NCBI RefSeq assembly: GCF_024543085.1 | Contig: NZ_JANHNZ010000007.1 | Span: 1-64,000 of the forward strand | Source: Granulicatella seriolae | GTDB lineage: Bacteria; Bacillota; Bacilli; Lactobacillales; Aerococcaceae | Reading direction: 5' to 3' | Length of the DNA stretch: 64,000 nucleotides | Shown here: positions 29,439-38,415 of the stretch, piece after piece | Numbering within the stretch: position 1 is the stretch's first letter | Layout of the letters: the number at the start of each line of letters is the position of its first letter | Notes under the pieces: generated by a model | Database searches by the model: none | Told to the model about the DNA's origin: nothing | The model's input: the letters and a program-made list of their open reading frames with translations, nothing else | Position numbers and translations under genes: made by a program

Positions 29439-30353
29439 TTAGGCTTCTAGTTGAAGGTAACAATTTTCTAATAGGATAAAGAATATTCCTAGCGACAGTA
29501 GGTCAGCTGCGCCTCCAGGGCTTAAATGCCGTTGGATTAATAGTTGGTCATAAGTAGTTAAATAATTCAGTAAATCTTGGTCTGATAGGAGCTGCTCATG
29601 AATTTCACCAGTCTCTTTTTTTATCGTTTGCCAAGCCTCAATACCACCTCGATGAATGATATTGCCATCTTCTACCTGACTCATTAACAACAAGAGAGCC
29701 CGCAATAGAACCAGTTGATTACGCTCATGGCCTAAAGGTAGGTCGCTCCATAAGTTTTCTCTTAGATAAGGAAGCAAAAGGTCAGTTAGATTAGGGTAGC
29801 CTTGACCGGCTTCACCACGGATACCAGTAATACCATGCGTCAGATAAAGTTTTTCACCATACGAGAGTTCCTTCTTATGGCTCAAACTAGCAAAATCCTG
29901 CTCTATCAAACTCACAGTCATTTCGCCAGCCAAAGCACAGATAGCGGCACTATCTACTTCAGAAAAGGCCAGTTTTTTCTTATCCTGCAAGTAGTAACCA
30001 CAAGCCCCTAGTAAAACAGCAAATGAAAAATTAGCACCTTTATGGGTGTTGATACCATCCGTCGCCTCCAGCATGGCAATTTCTGCTTTCTTACCTTCTT
30101 GCCTTAGATGAGCAAACAATTCATCTAAACCTTCTTTTTCCTTATAGCCATAGGATAGATAGGCTTCAAAAAAAGGAGAAAGGGCCACAGCACTGTCAAT
30201 AAAGGTAAAAAAAGTCATATCTTTATGGGCGCCATTTGTTAAGCGATCAACCAAGCCTGGTTTGGGGCTGAGGGCTGCTTCATAAAAAAGAGCACTAGTT
30301 GCTAAAGGGGCAATTTGCTTAAGTGAATGAATTTGTTTTCTCTTATTAGTCAA
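29439..30353 (-). CDS. citG: Triphosphoribosyl-dephospho-CoA synthase CitG
   Basis: 304 residues. CitG makes the precursor of the citrate lyase prosthetic group from ATP and dephospho-CoA; CitX then transfers it to CitD. Family motifs are visible: EAALSPKPGLVDRLTNGAHKD at the N-terminus (18-40), the DGINTHKGANFSFAV segment near residue 100 and the HLSPGGAADLLS near the C-terminus. It overlaps the end of citO by 8 nt and is cotranscribed with it, on the opposite strand from the cit/oad structural operon. Confidence 0.94.
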   Translation of the reverse strand: MTNKRKQIHSLKQIAPLATSALFYEAALSPKPGLVDRLTNGAHKDMTFFTFIDSAVALSPFFEAYLSYGYKEKEGLDELFAHLRQEGKKAEIAMLEATDGINTHKGANFSFAVLLGACGYYLQDKKKLAFSEVDSAAICALAGEMTVSLIEQDFASLSHKKELSYGEKLYLTHGITGIRGEAGQGYPNLTDLLLPYLRENLWSDLPLGHERNQLVLLRALLLLMSQVEDGNIIHRGGIEAWQTIKKETGEIHEQLLSDQDLLNYLTTYDQLLIQRHLSPGGAADLLSLGIFFILLENCYLQLEA

Positions 30354-31044
30354 TCTGACGACGCTCCATTTCAGAAAGGATAAAGATCAAGGAGCGATCC
30401 AAGTGCTCATGTGTGATAAGCGTAATCTGCTCAATATTTTTGTTTTTCATACCACGGTAAATGAGCCGGTGTTCATCTAGAGCAATCTGACGTCTTTTGG
30501 ACGAACGAATAGAAATATCTCTAAAATAGAGTAAGTAAGCTTGGAGTTGGGTTACAATGGCAGCTAATCTGACCATTTGGCTTTTTTGATAGATAAAGGC
30601 ATTAAAATCAGTAAAATTTTGTAATACTTCGTCTATTCGGTCATGTCTGCTGTCTTCTTCTCCTCGCTGTAACAGCAAATCCATTTCGTGGAAGTCCTCA
30701 TCGGTCATTTTTTCCATAGCTTGTATAGTAGCTAGGGTATCTAGAGATTTCCTGATTTCAAAAATCTCAACAGCATCTTTTCGGCTGATGCCTTTGACAA
30801 CGACACCAATTCTTGGCAGATGGTCAACTAATTTTTCTTTTTCTAATTCTTTTAAAGCGAAGCGAATAGGCGTACGGCTGATATTTAAAACATCAGAAAA
30901 TTCCTTTTCATTGATACGTTGTCCGGCTGGTATATCGCCTAAGACAATTGTTTTTTTGAACGCTTCATAGACAGATATTTTTAAAGGGACATTTTGTGAA
31001 ATATCAAGATTCTTTTTTACGGCCTCAATAATAAGTGAACTCAT
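30346..31044 (-). CDS. citO: GntR/FadR-family citrate regulator (CitO-like)
   Basis: About 232 residues: an N-terminal GntR winged HTH (INEKEFSDVLNISRTPIRFA near 45-65) and a C-terminal FCD helical domain that binds small carboxylates. By position (beside citG and the citrate transporter, divergent from the oad-cit operon) and family it corresponds to CitO of Enterococcus faecalis, a citrate-responsive activator. ATG 31044 is preceded by GGGAGG. The C-terminus overlaps citG by 8 nt. Confidence 0.85.
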   Translation of the reverse strand: MSSLIIEAVKKNLDISQNVPLKISVYEAFKKTIVLGDIPAGQRINEKEFSDVLNISRTPIRFALKELEKEKLVDHLPRIGVVVKGISRKDAVEIFEIRKSLDTLATIQAMEKMTDEDFHEMDLLLQRGEEDSRHDRIDEVLQNFTDFNAFIYQKSQMVRLAAIVTQLQAYLLYFRDISIRSSKRRQIALDEHRLIYRGMKNKNIEQITLITHEHLDRSLIFILSEMERRQID

Positions 31045-31210
31045 ATTGCCTCCCATAAGTACAATCATTTTAAAGTATCATATAGCAAAAGCTAAGAAAA
31101 ATCCAATATTTTGTGAAAAATGTATTATCATTCGATTATGCTATTTTTATTTTTTTGGATTAGGACAGAACTATCTTATTAGGAATAGATTTTTTCAAGG
31201 ATAGAAGAAA

Positions 31211-31358
31211 CTCCAGCCTATCTGTCAAAAATCACGGTGTAAGGCATAGCTAGCGTACAGCCGTTACACGGCGTTTTTACCGGATTACGGATGACTAGAA
31301 GTCTGAGACCTTAGCTCAGATCAATGCTACCATTTGATTTTTGACAGATAGGCTGGAG
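31211..31358. repeat. Palindromic element, copy R2
   Basis: Perfect 24-bp arms (31211-31234 and 31335-31358). The inner sequence ACGGTGTAAGGCATAGCTAG and GTCTGAGACCTTAGCTCAGA match the core of copies R1 and R5. It lies in the gap between citO and pckA (31045-31439), upstream of citO and downstream of pckA, both on the minus strand. Apart from it I see nothing in the gap. Confidence 0.85.
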
Positions 31359-31439
31359 ACACGGGTAGATACATTACCTAATTTCTGTCATAAATTGTGA
31401 GAACAACCATATCTAGAGATTACTTTTACAAACTTTTTA

Positions 31440-33077
31440 TTAATTTAAATGACTGATAACAGTCTTCAAGTTGTCAATCGCTTCAGTAGGTAATGGATGG
31501 CTCTCATGGTCTTGGTTAAATTTGACCAAATAATCCAGACGGGCTTGTAGGCGGTCACGAATTAGTCCTACATATTTTGCATCAAATTCCGGTACGTCAT
31601 ATCCATCAACTTCAAGGTAGTCAAACCCCTTAACCGGGCCAAATGGTTTAAACTCAGCAGTGCGGTCAACGACAGCTTCAATGGAAGATAGAGAAGCTGC
31701 AGGGGTAACTTTCTTACCTAGGTAGAAACCAGTATTGATAATATAACAGTCAACCCCAGACTCAAATAAGGTTTCGAATTTTTTATAGTCATCTACCAGT
31801 GGGTAAACACGGAATGGGTTGGCATAAGGCTCGATAACTAGAATATCGACTGGTCCAGCAGCATTTTCAGCATTGGTCCGTTTGGTCATTAAGGTACAGC
31901 CCATGGTAGAAGCAAGGACTGGATCGGTTACTTTGACTAGTGGTGGTAAAGCATCATCTTTCATAATCCAAAAAATGGATTGGATTGGGTGAGAGATTTT
32001 GTCAACGCGATTTGGTGTGGAGTAACGAGATTTGACGGTGCGTCCATTTCCGTTACGGATATCTTCAGTTACCAAAGTTCGTTTGCCTTCTTGATTGAGG
32101 GTTAAGCCACAGTTTTGAACGGTGACAAAGTAATCTTGTTCAGGATGTCCTGCAGGGTAGTCATTGGTTTTATCAAAATATGCTGGTTCTAAGGCAACAG
32201 AGGAGCCGTCTTGTGTAGAAATAACGAAGGCATCATCGTGAAGCACTTGAATATCATATTTTTGATTATGTTTGGCATGGGTTAGGGTTGATTTACCAGA
32301 TCCGGAAAGACCGAAGAAGGATGCTACATAATTGTCGTCGGCTGTTTTGAAGCTCTTTAGTCCACCGTGACATGAAACATAATGATTTCTAGCAGCAATT
32401 CCCCAAGCTAAGGTCAAGGTACCTTTTTTAATTTCACCAAAGTAGTTCATTCCTAAAACGCAAGCGACATTATGTTCTGTATCAAAATAAGCTAGCCCAT
32501 GCGGGTAATCGGGGTGACTCCAAGTTGGGTCAAAGAAGAGATAGATATCATTTTCATCATATTCTTTGGAATTTTTTAGACGTTCTGCATACTCTTCATT
32601 TAACATTTGGAAGTTCAGTAGCCAAGAGTATAAGTTGTTGATTTCGTGCTCTGGCATGGTAATGTGGGCTCTGACCATAAAGTCTTCATCCAAACCAACA
32701 ACTGCAGTAGCTTTATAAAATGGGAAGAAAGAAGCTTGATAGATAGCTTCACGAATAATCGGCAGCAATTTGTCGTCTTCTGCTGGGTTTTCACCATAGA
32801 TTCGTCTTGCTTTTGCTGTTCGTCCAACGATGGCTCCGTCATTGGTTAGGAGAACTTTTGCATCGTCTGGAAGACCTAATTCGCTTGCGTGAGCAACTGG
32901 TAGGTCAAGTGGAATAGTGTTGGCAGCCACCAATGCTTTTTCATAGGCGTCACGTAGACTAGTGATCTCAGTGACATTGTTGGTGTAAAAGGCAGTTTCA
33001 ATAGTTGTCTTTAGTGGTGACAACTTTGGGTTGCTTTTACGAATACTATCAGTAGAAAAACGTTCAATTGTAGCCAT
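31440..33077 (-). CDS. pckA: Phosphoenolpyruvate carboxykinase (ATP)
   Basis: 545 residues. Interconverts oxaloacetate + ATP and PEP + CO2 + ADP. The kinase-1a P-loop FGLSGSGKSTLTH, the PEPCK signature with HDDAF, and SGVDCYIINTGF are present; lengths match ATP-type enzymes. ATG 33077 is 9 nt behind AAAGG. Placed within the citrate cluster, it gives oxaloacetate from citrate lyase a route to PEP besides decarboxylation, or works anaplerotically. It has its own promoter. Confidence 0.95.
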   Translation of the reverse strand: MATIERFSTDSIRKSNPKLSPLKTTIETAFYTNNVTEITSLRDAYEKALVAANTIPLDLPVAHASELGLPDDAKVLLTNDGAIVGRTAKARRIYGENPAEDDKLLPIIREAIYQASFFPFYKATAVVGLDEDFMVRAHITMPEHEINNLYSWLLNFQMLNEEYAERLKNSKEYDENDIYLFFDPTWSHPDYPHGLAYFDTEHNVACVLGMNYFGEIKKGTLTLAWGIAARNHYVSCHGGLKSFKTADDNYVASFFGLSGSGKSTLTHAKHNQKYDIQVLHDDAFVISTQDGSSVALEPAYFDKTNDYPAGHPEQDYFVTVQNCGLTLNQEGKRTLVTEDIRNGNGRTVKSRYSTPNRVDKISHPIQSIFWIMKDDALPPLVKVTDPVLASTMGCTLMTKRTNAENAAGPVDILVIEPYANPFRVYPLVDDYKKFETLFESGVDCYIINTGFYLGKKVTPAASLSSIEAVVDRTAEFKPFGPVKGFDYLEVDGYDVPEFDAKYVGLIRDRLQARLDYLVKFNQDHESHPLPTEAIDNLKTVISHLN

Positions 33078-33120
33078 AATCATCAACCTTTCTTTACTTG
33101 TTAATTTTTTATATAAGCTA

Positions 33121-33148
33121 ATTATACACTATTTTTCTTAAAATGTAA
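33121..33148 (-). promoter_or_regulatory. pckA promoter
   Basis: On the minus strand TTACAT (33148-33143), a 16-bp spacer and a perfect TATAAT (33126-33121), about 45 bp before the pckA start. Confidence 0.65.
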
Positions 33149-33261
33149 GTGTTTTCTTTTTTTGCTTTATGAGTCTGGTTTCGGCAGGCTCTGTGGTGCT
33201 TTACATATAAACCTTTATTCATAATGGACATTTATCTAACCTACACTTGAAAAATAGCAAA

Positions 33262-33308
33262 GAAAAACCACCAAACGATAAGGCTTAGAACTATACACGT
33301 TTGGTGGT
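33262..33308 (-). terminator. Terminator of the citrate transporter gene
   Basis: A perfect 11-bp stem ACCACCAAACG / CGTTTGGTGGT with a 20-nt loop; on the minus strand it is followed by TTTTTC. Confidence 0.85.
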
Positions 33309-33322
33309 AGATATATTTTAGA

Positions 33323-34669
33323 TTATTGAGGTAGGTAGAATGGTAAATGACCGAATAGGACAATGGTTACAACGAAGATAACAAAGATTCCTAAGGCATA
33401 TTTAGCAGATTCTTTTTGCCACTCACCCATATCTAAACCAGTTAGACGAAGCAATAGGTAGATGAAGGCAACTAATGGGCTTAGTAAGTGGAATGCTTGA
33501 CCCATTAGGGAAGCTAGAGCCATTTGCATGTTAGTGAATCCATAAGCTGAACCAGCTTCTGCAAGGACTGGTAAAACACCGAAGTAGAAGCCATCGTTAG
33601 AGATGAAGAATGTACCAGGTGCAGAGATGAAGGCAATGATTAGTCCCCAGAATCCAGCTAATTGTTTAGGAATTAAATCAACAAAGCTGTTAGCTAAAGC
33701 GACTGCCATACCAGAGTCTTGGAATAATCCCATGAATACTCCAGCAGCAAATACTAAGATAACGACTTGAACTGCATCTCCAGCATTTGCAGCAATACGA
33801 GCTGATTGGTCTTTTAGTTTAGGGTAGTTAACCATTAAGGCAATACAGGTACCCACTAAGAACAATAGTAGTGGTGGAACTGAGATAGCTTTAATGAATG
33901 AACCAGAAACTAACCAAGCAATTAGACCAATTGTAAGAACAGCGTTGAAGATAAAGTTTTGAGGGCGACGGATTTCTAAAGTTTCAGGATCGTCAATTTT
34001 TGTTAATTCTTCTAATTCTTGATCAGACAATTCAATAACGCCTAAACGTTTGCGTTCTTGTTTACCCATACGAACGGCAACGTAGAAGATAACATATAGA
34101 ACAGAAAGTACCATACCTGGCATCAAGTAAGATAAGATATCGGCTTCAACGTTTAGAACGGACATGGCACGAGCTGTAGGTCCGCCCCATGGTAGCAAGT
34201 TCATGATAGTGTTTTGTAGGATAATCAATACCCCAAGGTTCATCATCCGCATGTTTAGTTTTTTATAAATTGGAATAAATGCAGAACAGCAGATTAAAGT
34301 GGTTGTTGTTCCATCACCATTAAGTGAAACAGCAGCTGCTACAACAGCTGTAGCGATTAAAACTTTTAAAGGATCGCCTTTTGCAAAGTAGATCATTCTT
34401 TTGGTAACTGGATCGAATAATCCGGCATCAAGCATAATAGAGAAGTAAAGAATGGCGAATAAAAGCATGATTCCTGTTTTAGAGGTCGTGGCCACCCCAT
34501 TTAATACGAAATCACCAATGGTCCCTTCGTTGGCTACGCCAGCGATGACCGCGATCATTGCGAAGATTAAAGGAATAATAACTAAGGCAGTAAATGGTGA
34601 CATTTTCTTTTTCATGATGACATACATAAAGACGATAATCATCCCGTATGCTAATACAGTTAGTAACAT
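33323..34669 (-). CDS. citH: CitMHS-family citrate transporter
   Basis: 448 residues with 11-12 hydrophobic segments and the CitMHS pattern, e.g. SLNGDGTTTTLICCSAFIPI near residue 115 and PWGGPTARAM near 155, and FFISNDGFYFGVLPVL late in the protein. These secondary transporters take up citrate complexed with a divalent metal ion together with protons. It is divergent from the oad-cit operon and separated from pckA by its own terminator. The E. faecalis counterpart is CitH. Confidence 0.9.
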   Translation of the reverse strand: MLLTVLAYGMIIVFMYVIMKKKMSPFTALVIIPLIFAMIAVIAGVANEGTIGDFVLNGVATTSKTGIMLLFAILYFSIMLDAGLFDPVTKRMIYFAKGDPLKVLIATAVVAAAVSLNGDGTTTTLICCSAFIPIYKKLNMRMMNLGVLIILQNTIMNLLPWGGPTARAMSVLNVEADILSYLMPGMVLSVLYVIFYVAVRMGKQERKRLGVIELSDQELEELTKIDDPETLEIRRPQNFIFNAVLTIGLIAWLVSGSFIKAISVPPLLLFLVGTCIALMVNYPKLKDQSARIAANAGDAVQVVILVFAAGVFMGLFQDSGMAVALANSFVDLIPKQLAGFWGLIIAFISAPGTFFISNDGFYFGVLPVLAEAGSAYGFTNMQMALASLMGQAFHLLSPLVAFIYLLLRLTGLDMGEWQKESAKYALGIFVIFVVTIVLFGHLPFYLPQ

Positions 34670-34711
34670 TTGTTTTCCTCCTAAGATTTAAAATTGTAAA
34701 AAGTATGATGA

Positions 34712-34739
34712 CAGAAACCGTTATCTGAAACCGTTGCCA
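34712..34739. promoter_or_regulatory. Tandem cre-like sites in the divergent citrate control region
   Basis: CAGAAACCGTTATCT (34712-34726) and CTGAAACCGTTGCCA (34725-34739) fit the CcpA cre pattern with two and one mismatches. They lie just upstream of the transporter gene, in the 375-bp divergent region (34670-35044) that must also hold CitO sites and two promoters, which I cannot place with confidence. Catabolite repression of citrate use is known in E. faecalis. Confidence 0.6.
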
Positions 34740-35044
34740 CTGTCTTGCAAAAAAATAAAACCGAAAGCATTTTTCAAACCTAAACATGTTTAACGTTATG
34801 TACATAGAATAATAAAAAAGTTGTCATAATGAAAGAGGCTTTTCTAAAAAGAACATAGAAAAAACACTTTTAAACCAAAAACGATAAGAACTTCTATAAA
34901 AAACGCAAAAAAATCAGATTATGAGCAAAAAACAATAGAGACATTAAAAGAACACTGGAAGTGCAATATATCTCTATACCTTTCCTACTAGTTTTCGCTA
35001 AAATAGGAGTATAGGAATCAGAGATTAGAGAAAGGAGATAGAAA

Positions 35045-35380
35045 ATGAGTTTCTTCAAAAGATTGTTTGGGAACAAAGAAAAAGAAGATAGTCGTCAACA
35101 GATTCAAGAACAAGCATTAGTCACAAAAGAAATAGACGAAGAAAATCAATGGCGAGCGATTCCAGCATTTATTGAAGCCAATCCAGAAGACCATTTATTA
35201 GTCAGCCAGATTGCAACAGCCATAGCGTCAGGAGATAATCCAAAGTCGACCTTTGTCATCAAGAGTATTAAACAGAAAAATCCTGAAGCTACACTAGTTT
35301 CTATAGTAGCTGCAAGTCTGGCAGGAGAACTTGCAAGCGATAGCCATTTTAAGGTCAAAAAAATATCCATTAAAAAATAG
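35045..35380 (+). CDS. oadH: OadH-like small subunit of the oxaloacetate decarboxylase cluster
   Basis: 111 residues. N-terminal MSFFKRLFGNKEKED is a basic amphipathic stretch; the rest is an acidic soluble domain with HLLVSQIATAIASGDNPKST and VSIVAASLAGELASDSHFKV, resembling the alternative small subunit next to sodium-pump decarboxylases. It is first in the operon, 12 nt before oadD, as oadH is in E. faecalis. Strong RBS AAAGGAG. Its role in the complex is inferred from that arrangement. Confidence 0.7.
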   Translation: MSFFKRLFGNKEKEDSRQQIQEQALVTKEIDEENQWRAIPAFIEANPEDHLLVSQIATAIASGDNPKSTFVIKSIKQKNPEATLVSIVAASLAGELASDSHFKVKKISIKK

Positions 35381-35392
35381 GAGGAAAAGAGA

Positions 35393-35788
35393 ATGTTACG
35401 TAAGTTCAATATTAAGATTGATGGGAAAGAATATTTAGTAGAAATGGAAGAAATCGGTGGTGTGCCACAAGCACCAGCTCCAGTAGCACCGGCTCCAGTA
35501 GCAGCGCCAGCACCAGTTCAAGAAGCACCAGCGGCTCCGGCAGCACCAGCACCGGCTCCAAATGTACCTGCAGGAGCGGATGCAATGAAATCACCAATGC
35601 CAGGAACAATCTTAAAAATCTTGGTTAACGTTGGTGATACAGTGAAAGAAAACCAACCATTAATGATCTTAGAAGCTATGAAGATGGAAAATGAAGTTGT
35701 TGCTGGTCACTCAGGAACTGTTCAGGCGATTCACGTAACCCCAGGTACTGTTGTAAATGCTGGTGACGCCTTAATTACATTAGGCTAA
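35393..35788 (+). CDS. oadD: Oxaloacetate decarboxylase biotin carrier subunit
   Basis: 131 residues. A short N-terminal part (RKFNIKIDGKEYLVEMEEIG) is followed by a flexible Ala/Pro linker (about residues 25-60) and a biotinyl domain ending the protein, with EAMKMENEV (biotinylated Lys97). It carries the carboxyl group from OadA (catalytic alpha chain, last gene of the operon) to the membrane subunit OadB. In this organism the biotin domain is a separate polypeptide instead of being fused to OadA. RBS AGGAGG. Confidence 0.92.
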   Translation: MLRKFNIKIDGKEYLVEMEEIGGVPQAPAPVAPAPVAAPAPVQEAPAAPAAPAPAPNVPAGADAMKSPMPGTILKILVNVGDTVKENQPLMILEAMKMENEVVAGHSGTVQAIHVTPGTVVNAGDALITLG

Positions 35789-35819
35789 AAAAACTATTAC
35801 TGTAGAAGGAAGTGAGTAT

Positions 35820-36941
35820 ATGGAGACTCTGATTCAAGGGATTGTGTCGATTACCCCAGGACAAATTATCATGATGGTAGTCGGTTTTATATTAATGTAT
35901 TTAGGAATAAAGAAAGAGTATGAACCAACCTTATTAGTACCGATGGGTTTAGGAACATTATTAGTAAACTTTCCAGGTACTGGAGTGTTAACGCAAGTGG
36001 TTAACGGCGTGGAACAGGAAGGTGTTTTCGATGTCTTATTCAATTTCGGTATTGGAACTGAGTTATTCCCACTACTAATCTTTATTGGGATTGGAGCAAT
36101 GATTGACTTTGGTCCGCTATTGCAAAATCCTTTCATGTTACTCTTTGGTGCAGCAGCACAATTTGGTATCTTCTTTACCATCGTAGTAGCGGTTATCTTT
36201 GGATTCGATATTAAAGAAGCGGCTTCTATTGGTATCATTGGTGCAGCTGATGGCCCTACTTCAATCTTTGTTTCAAATCAACTAGCACCAAACTTGCTTG
36301 GACCGATTACGGTTGCTGCTTATTCTTATATGGCACTTGTGCCGATTATTCAACCAATTGCTATCAAAGCGGTAACGACTAAAGCGGAACGTAGAATCCG
36401 TATGACTTACAAAGCTGAAGATGTTTCAAAGCTAACTAAGATCTTATTCCCAATTATTATTACTATTGTAGCTGGTTTTATCGCACCAATTTCCTTACCT
36501 TTGGTTGGCTTCCTAATGTTTGGTAACCTCCTAAGAGAGTGTGGCGTTTTAGACCGTTTATCAAATACGGCACAAAATGAATTGGTTAATATTGTAAGTA
36601 TTCTATTAGGGTTAACCATTTCTGTTAAAATGCAGGCTAGTCTATTCTTAAATACACAAACTCTAATGATTATCTTGTTTGGTTTAGTAGCTTTTGTCAT
36701 GGATTCGGTGGGTGGAGTATTGTTTGCCAAATTATTAAATCTCTTCCGTAAAGAAAAGATTAACCCAATGATTGGAGCAGCAGGTATCTCAGCATTTCCT
36801 ATGTCAAGCCGTGTTATTCAAAAAATGGCGACAGAAGAAGACCCTCAAAACTTCGTATTAATGTATGCAGTTGGTGCCAACGTGTCAGGACAAATTGCAT
36901 CTGTTATCGCAGGTGGTTTATTGCTAGCATTCTTTAGCTAA
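35820..36941 (+). CDS. oadB: Sodium-pumping oxaloacetate decarboxylase beta subunit
   Basis: 373 residues, nine or so membrane helices. Conserved motifs of the OadB/MmdB/GcdB family are visible: IGIGAMIDFGPLL, GIIGAADGPTSIFVSNQLAP (with the Asp essential for Na+ coupling) and GAAGISAFPMSSRV near the C-terminus. It decarboxylates carboxybiotin and couples this to Na+ export. Operon position between the biotin carrier and the small gamma-like gene. Confidence 0.94.
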   Translation: METLIQGIVSITPGQIIMMVVGFILMYLGIKKEYEPTLLVPMGLGTLLVNFPGTGVLTQVVNGVEQEGVFDVLFNFGIGTELFPLLIFIGIGAMIDFGPLLQNPFMLLFGAAAQFGIFFTIVVAVIFGFDIKEAASIGIIGAADGPTSIFVSNQLAPNLLGPITVAAYSYMALVPIIQPIAIKAVTTKAERRIRMTYKAEDVSKLTKILFPIIITIVAGFIAPISLPLVGFLMFGNLLRECGVLDRLSNTAQNELVNIVSILLGLTISVKMQASLFLNTQTLMIILFGLVAFVMDSVGGVLFAKLLNLFRKEKINPMIGAAGISAFPMSSRVIQKMATEEDPQNFVLMYAVGANVSGQIASVIAGGLLLAFFS

Positions 36942-36995
36942 TTCAACATAAATAACATCCAATAGAAATCAAAATGAGAGAAAAGAGGTGGACAT

Positions 36996-37136
36996 ATGTC
37001 GTTTAATGTAGAACATTTTTGGACAGCAATGTATTTGATGGGGTTTGGAATGGGCGGTATTTTCCTAGTGTTATTCATTCTCTATCTAGCATCACAGGCT
37101 TTATTAAAAATTTTTCCAGCCCATAAAGGTAAGTAA
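36996..37136 (+). CDS. Small OadG-like gamma subunit, 46 residues
   Basis: Short gene with ATG 36996 behind AAGAGGTG. The product MSFNVEHFWTAMYLMGFGMG continues into one membrane helix (IFLVLFILYLASQALLKIF) and ends HKGK. Size, the single helix, the glycine motif before it and the position right after oadB fit the gamma (OadG) subunit that anchors decarboxylase complexes. The usual hydrophilic C-terminal tail is absent, so it would be a minimal version. About 55 nt separate it from oadB. Confidence 0.7.
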   Translation: MSFNVEHFWTAMYLMGFGMGGIFLVLFILYLASQALLKIFPAHKGK

Positions 37137-37142
37137 AGAAAA

Positions 37143-37167
37143 GGGGAGCGTCACAAAACGACTCCCC
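37143..37167 (+). other. Intercistronic hairpin before citD
   Basis: GGGGAGCGT and ACGACTCCCC form a GC-rich stem with one bulge, 7 nt after the small oadG-like gene. No T-run follows, so it is more likely an RNA-processing or stability element than a terminator. Confidence 0.5.
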
Positions 37168-37229
37168 ATTCATCGATTGGAAAATGATACCGTTTTACAA
37201 AACAAAAATTTAGTTATGAGGTGAAAGAA

Positions 37230-37538
37230 GTGGAAATTTTGACAACAGCTGTTGCCGGAACTGTCGAATCAAGTGATATTATGGTAACTATTGAACCAAA
37301 TCCTAATCACAATCTCGATATCACTCTTGAAAGTAGTGTAGAAAAACAGTTCGGCAACCAAATTCGTAAGGTAATTAAAGAAACAGTAGAAGCTCTTAAA
37401 GTAGATCAAGCCATTATTACTGCAGTCGATAAGGGAGCTCTTGATTGTACAGTTCAAGCTCGTACCATCGCAGCCGTTTATCGTGCAGCTGGCAAGAGTG
37501 AATTTGATTGGAAGGAGATTGACACATGGAACGCTTAA
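37230..37538 (+). CDS. citD: Citrate lyase acyl carrier protein (gamma subunit)
   Basis: 102 residues. [20 protein letters not shown] contains Ser14, the attachment site of the phosphoribosyl-dephospho-CoA prosthetic group. GTG 37230 lies 8 nt behind GAGG and yields the standard N-terminus; GTG 37221 overlaps the RBS. The end overlaps citE by 13 nt. citC (citrate lyase ligase), which usually precedes citD, is not here. Confidence 0.94.
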   Translation: MEILTTAVAGTVESSDIMVTIEPNPNHNLDITLESSVEKQFGNQIRKVIKETVEALKVDQAIITAVDKGALDCTVQARTIAAVYRAAGKSEFDWKEIDTWNA

Positions 37539-38413
37539 GAAGAACAATGATGTTTGTCCCTGGTGCTAATGCAGCTATGTTAAGAGATGCGACCATTTAT
37601 GGTGCTGATTCAGTCATGTTTGATTTGGAAGATTCCGTTTCATTAAAGGAAAAGGATACAGCACGCTTACTAGTTCATTTTGCTTTGAAAACGTTTGATT
37701 ACTCTAATGTAGAAACAGTTGTGCGTATCAATGGTTTAGATACTGTTGGGGCGCAAGATGCTGAAGCCGTAGTGATTGCTGGGGCAAATGTGATTCGTTT
37801 GCCTAAGACAGAAACAGCACAAGATATTGTGGACGTTGAGGCTGTAATTGCAGCAGTAGAAGAAAAATACGGTATCCCTCTAGGAACAACTAAGATGATG
37901 GCTGCGATTGAATCGGCTGAGGGTGTCTTAAATGCTAGAGAAATCGCCAAAGCTTCTGATCGTTTGATTGGGATTGCGCTAGGTGCCGAAGACTATGTTA
38001 CCAACATGAAAACTAAACGCTACCCTGATGGACAAGAGTTATTCTTTGCTAGAAGTATGATTCTACATGCCGCTAGAGCCGCAGGAATTGCAGCCATTGA
38101 TACAGTTTATTCTGACGTGAATAATGAAGAAGGCTTTAAAGCTGAAGTAGAACGTATCAAACAACTAGGCTTTGATGGCAAATCAGTCATCAACCCACGC
38201 CAAATCCCAATTGTTAACAGCATTTATGCTCCGACAGAAAAAGAAATTGAAAATGCTAAGCAAGTTATCTGGGCTATTCAAGAAGCAGAGGCTAAAAAAT
38301 CAGGTGTTATTGCTTTAAACGGTAAGATGATTGACAAACCAATTGTAGAACGTGCCCAACGTGTGATTGCCCTAGCAAAAGCTGCTGGATTAGTATCTGA
38401 GGAGGAATTATAA
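37526..38413 (+). CDS. citE: Citrate lyase beta subunit (citryl-ACP lyase)
   Basis: 295 residues, HpcH/HpaI-aldolase fold. [20 protein letters not shown] and [17 protein letters not shown] are the conserved N-terminal segments; AAIESAEGV and the Mg2+-binding [13 protein letters not shown] follow. It cleaves citryl-ACP to oxaloacetate and acetyl-ACP. It overlaps citD and is followed by citF after 2 nt. Confidence 0.95.
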   Translation: MERLRRTMMFVPGANAAMLRDATIYGADSVMFDLEDSVSLKEKDTARLLVHFALKTFDYSNVETVVRINGLDTVGAQDAEAVVIAGANVIRLPKTETAQDIVDVEAVIAAVEEKYGIPLGTTKMMAAIESAEGVLNAREIAKASDRLIGIALGAEDYVTNMKTKRYPDGQELFFARSMILHAARAAGIAAIDTVYSDVNNEEGFKAEVERIKQLGFDGKSVINPRQIPIVNSIYAPTEKEIENAKQVIWAIQEAEAKKSGVIALNGKMIDKPIVERAQRVIALAKAAGLVSEEEL

Positions 38414-38415
38414 TC

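Noticed and set aside
37143-37170. Transcription terminator before citD
   Set aside because: The GC-rich hairpin lacks a T-run and lies inside what should be one operon; kept only as an intercistronic hairpin.
37184-37198. cre site upstream of citD (ATGATACCGTTTTAC)
   Set aside because: It has three mismatches to the cre pattern and lies inside the operon; too weak to report as a feature.
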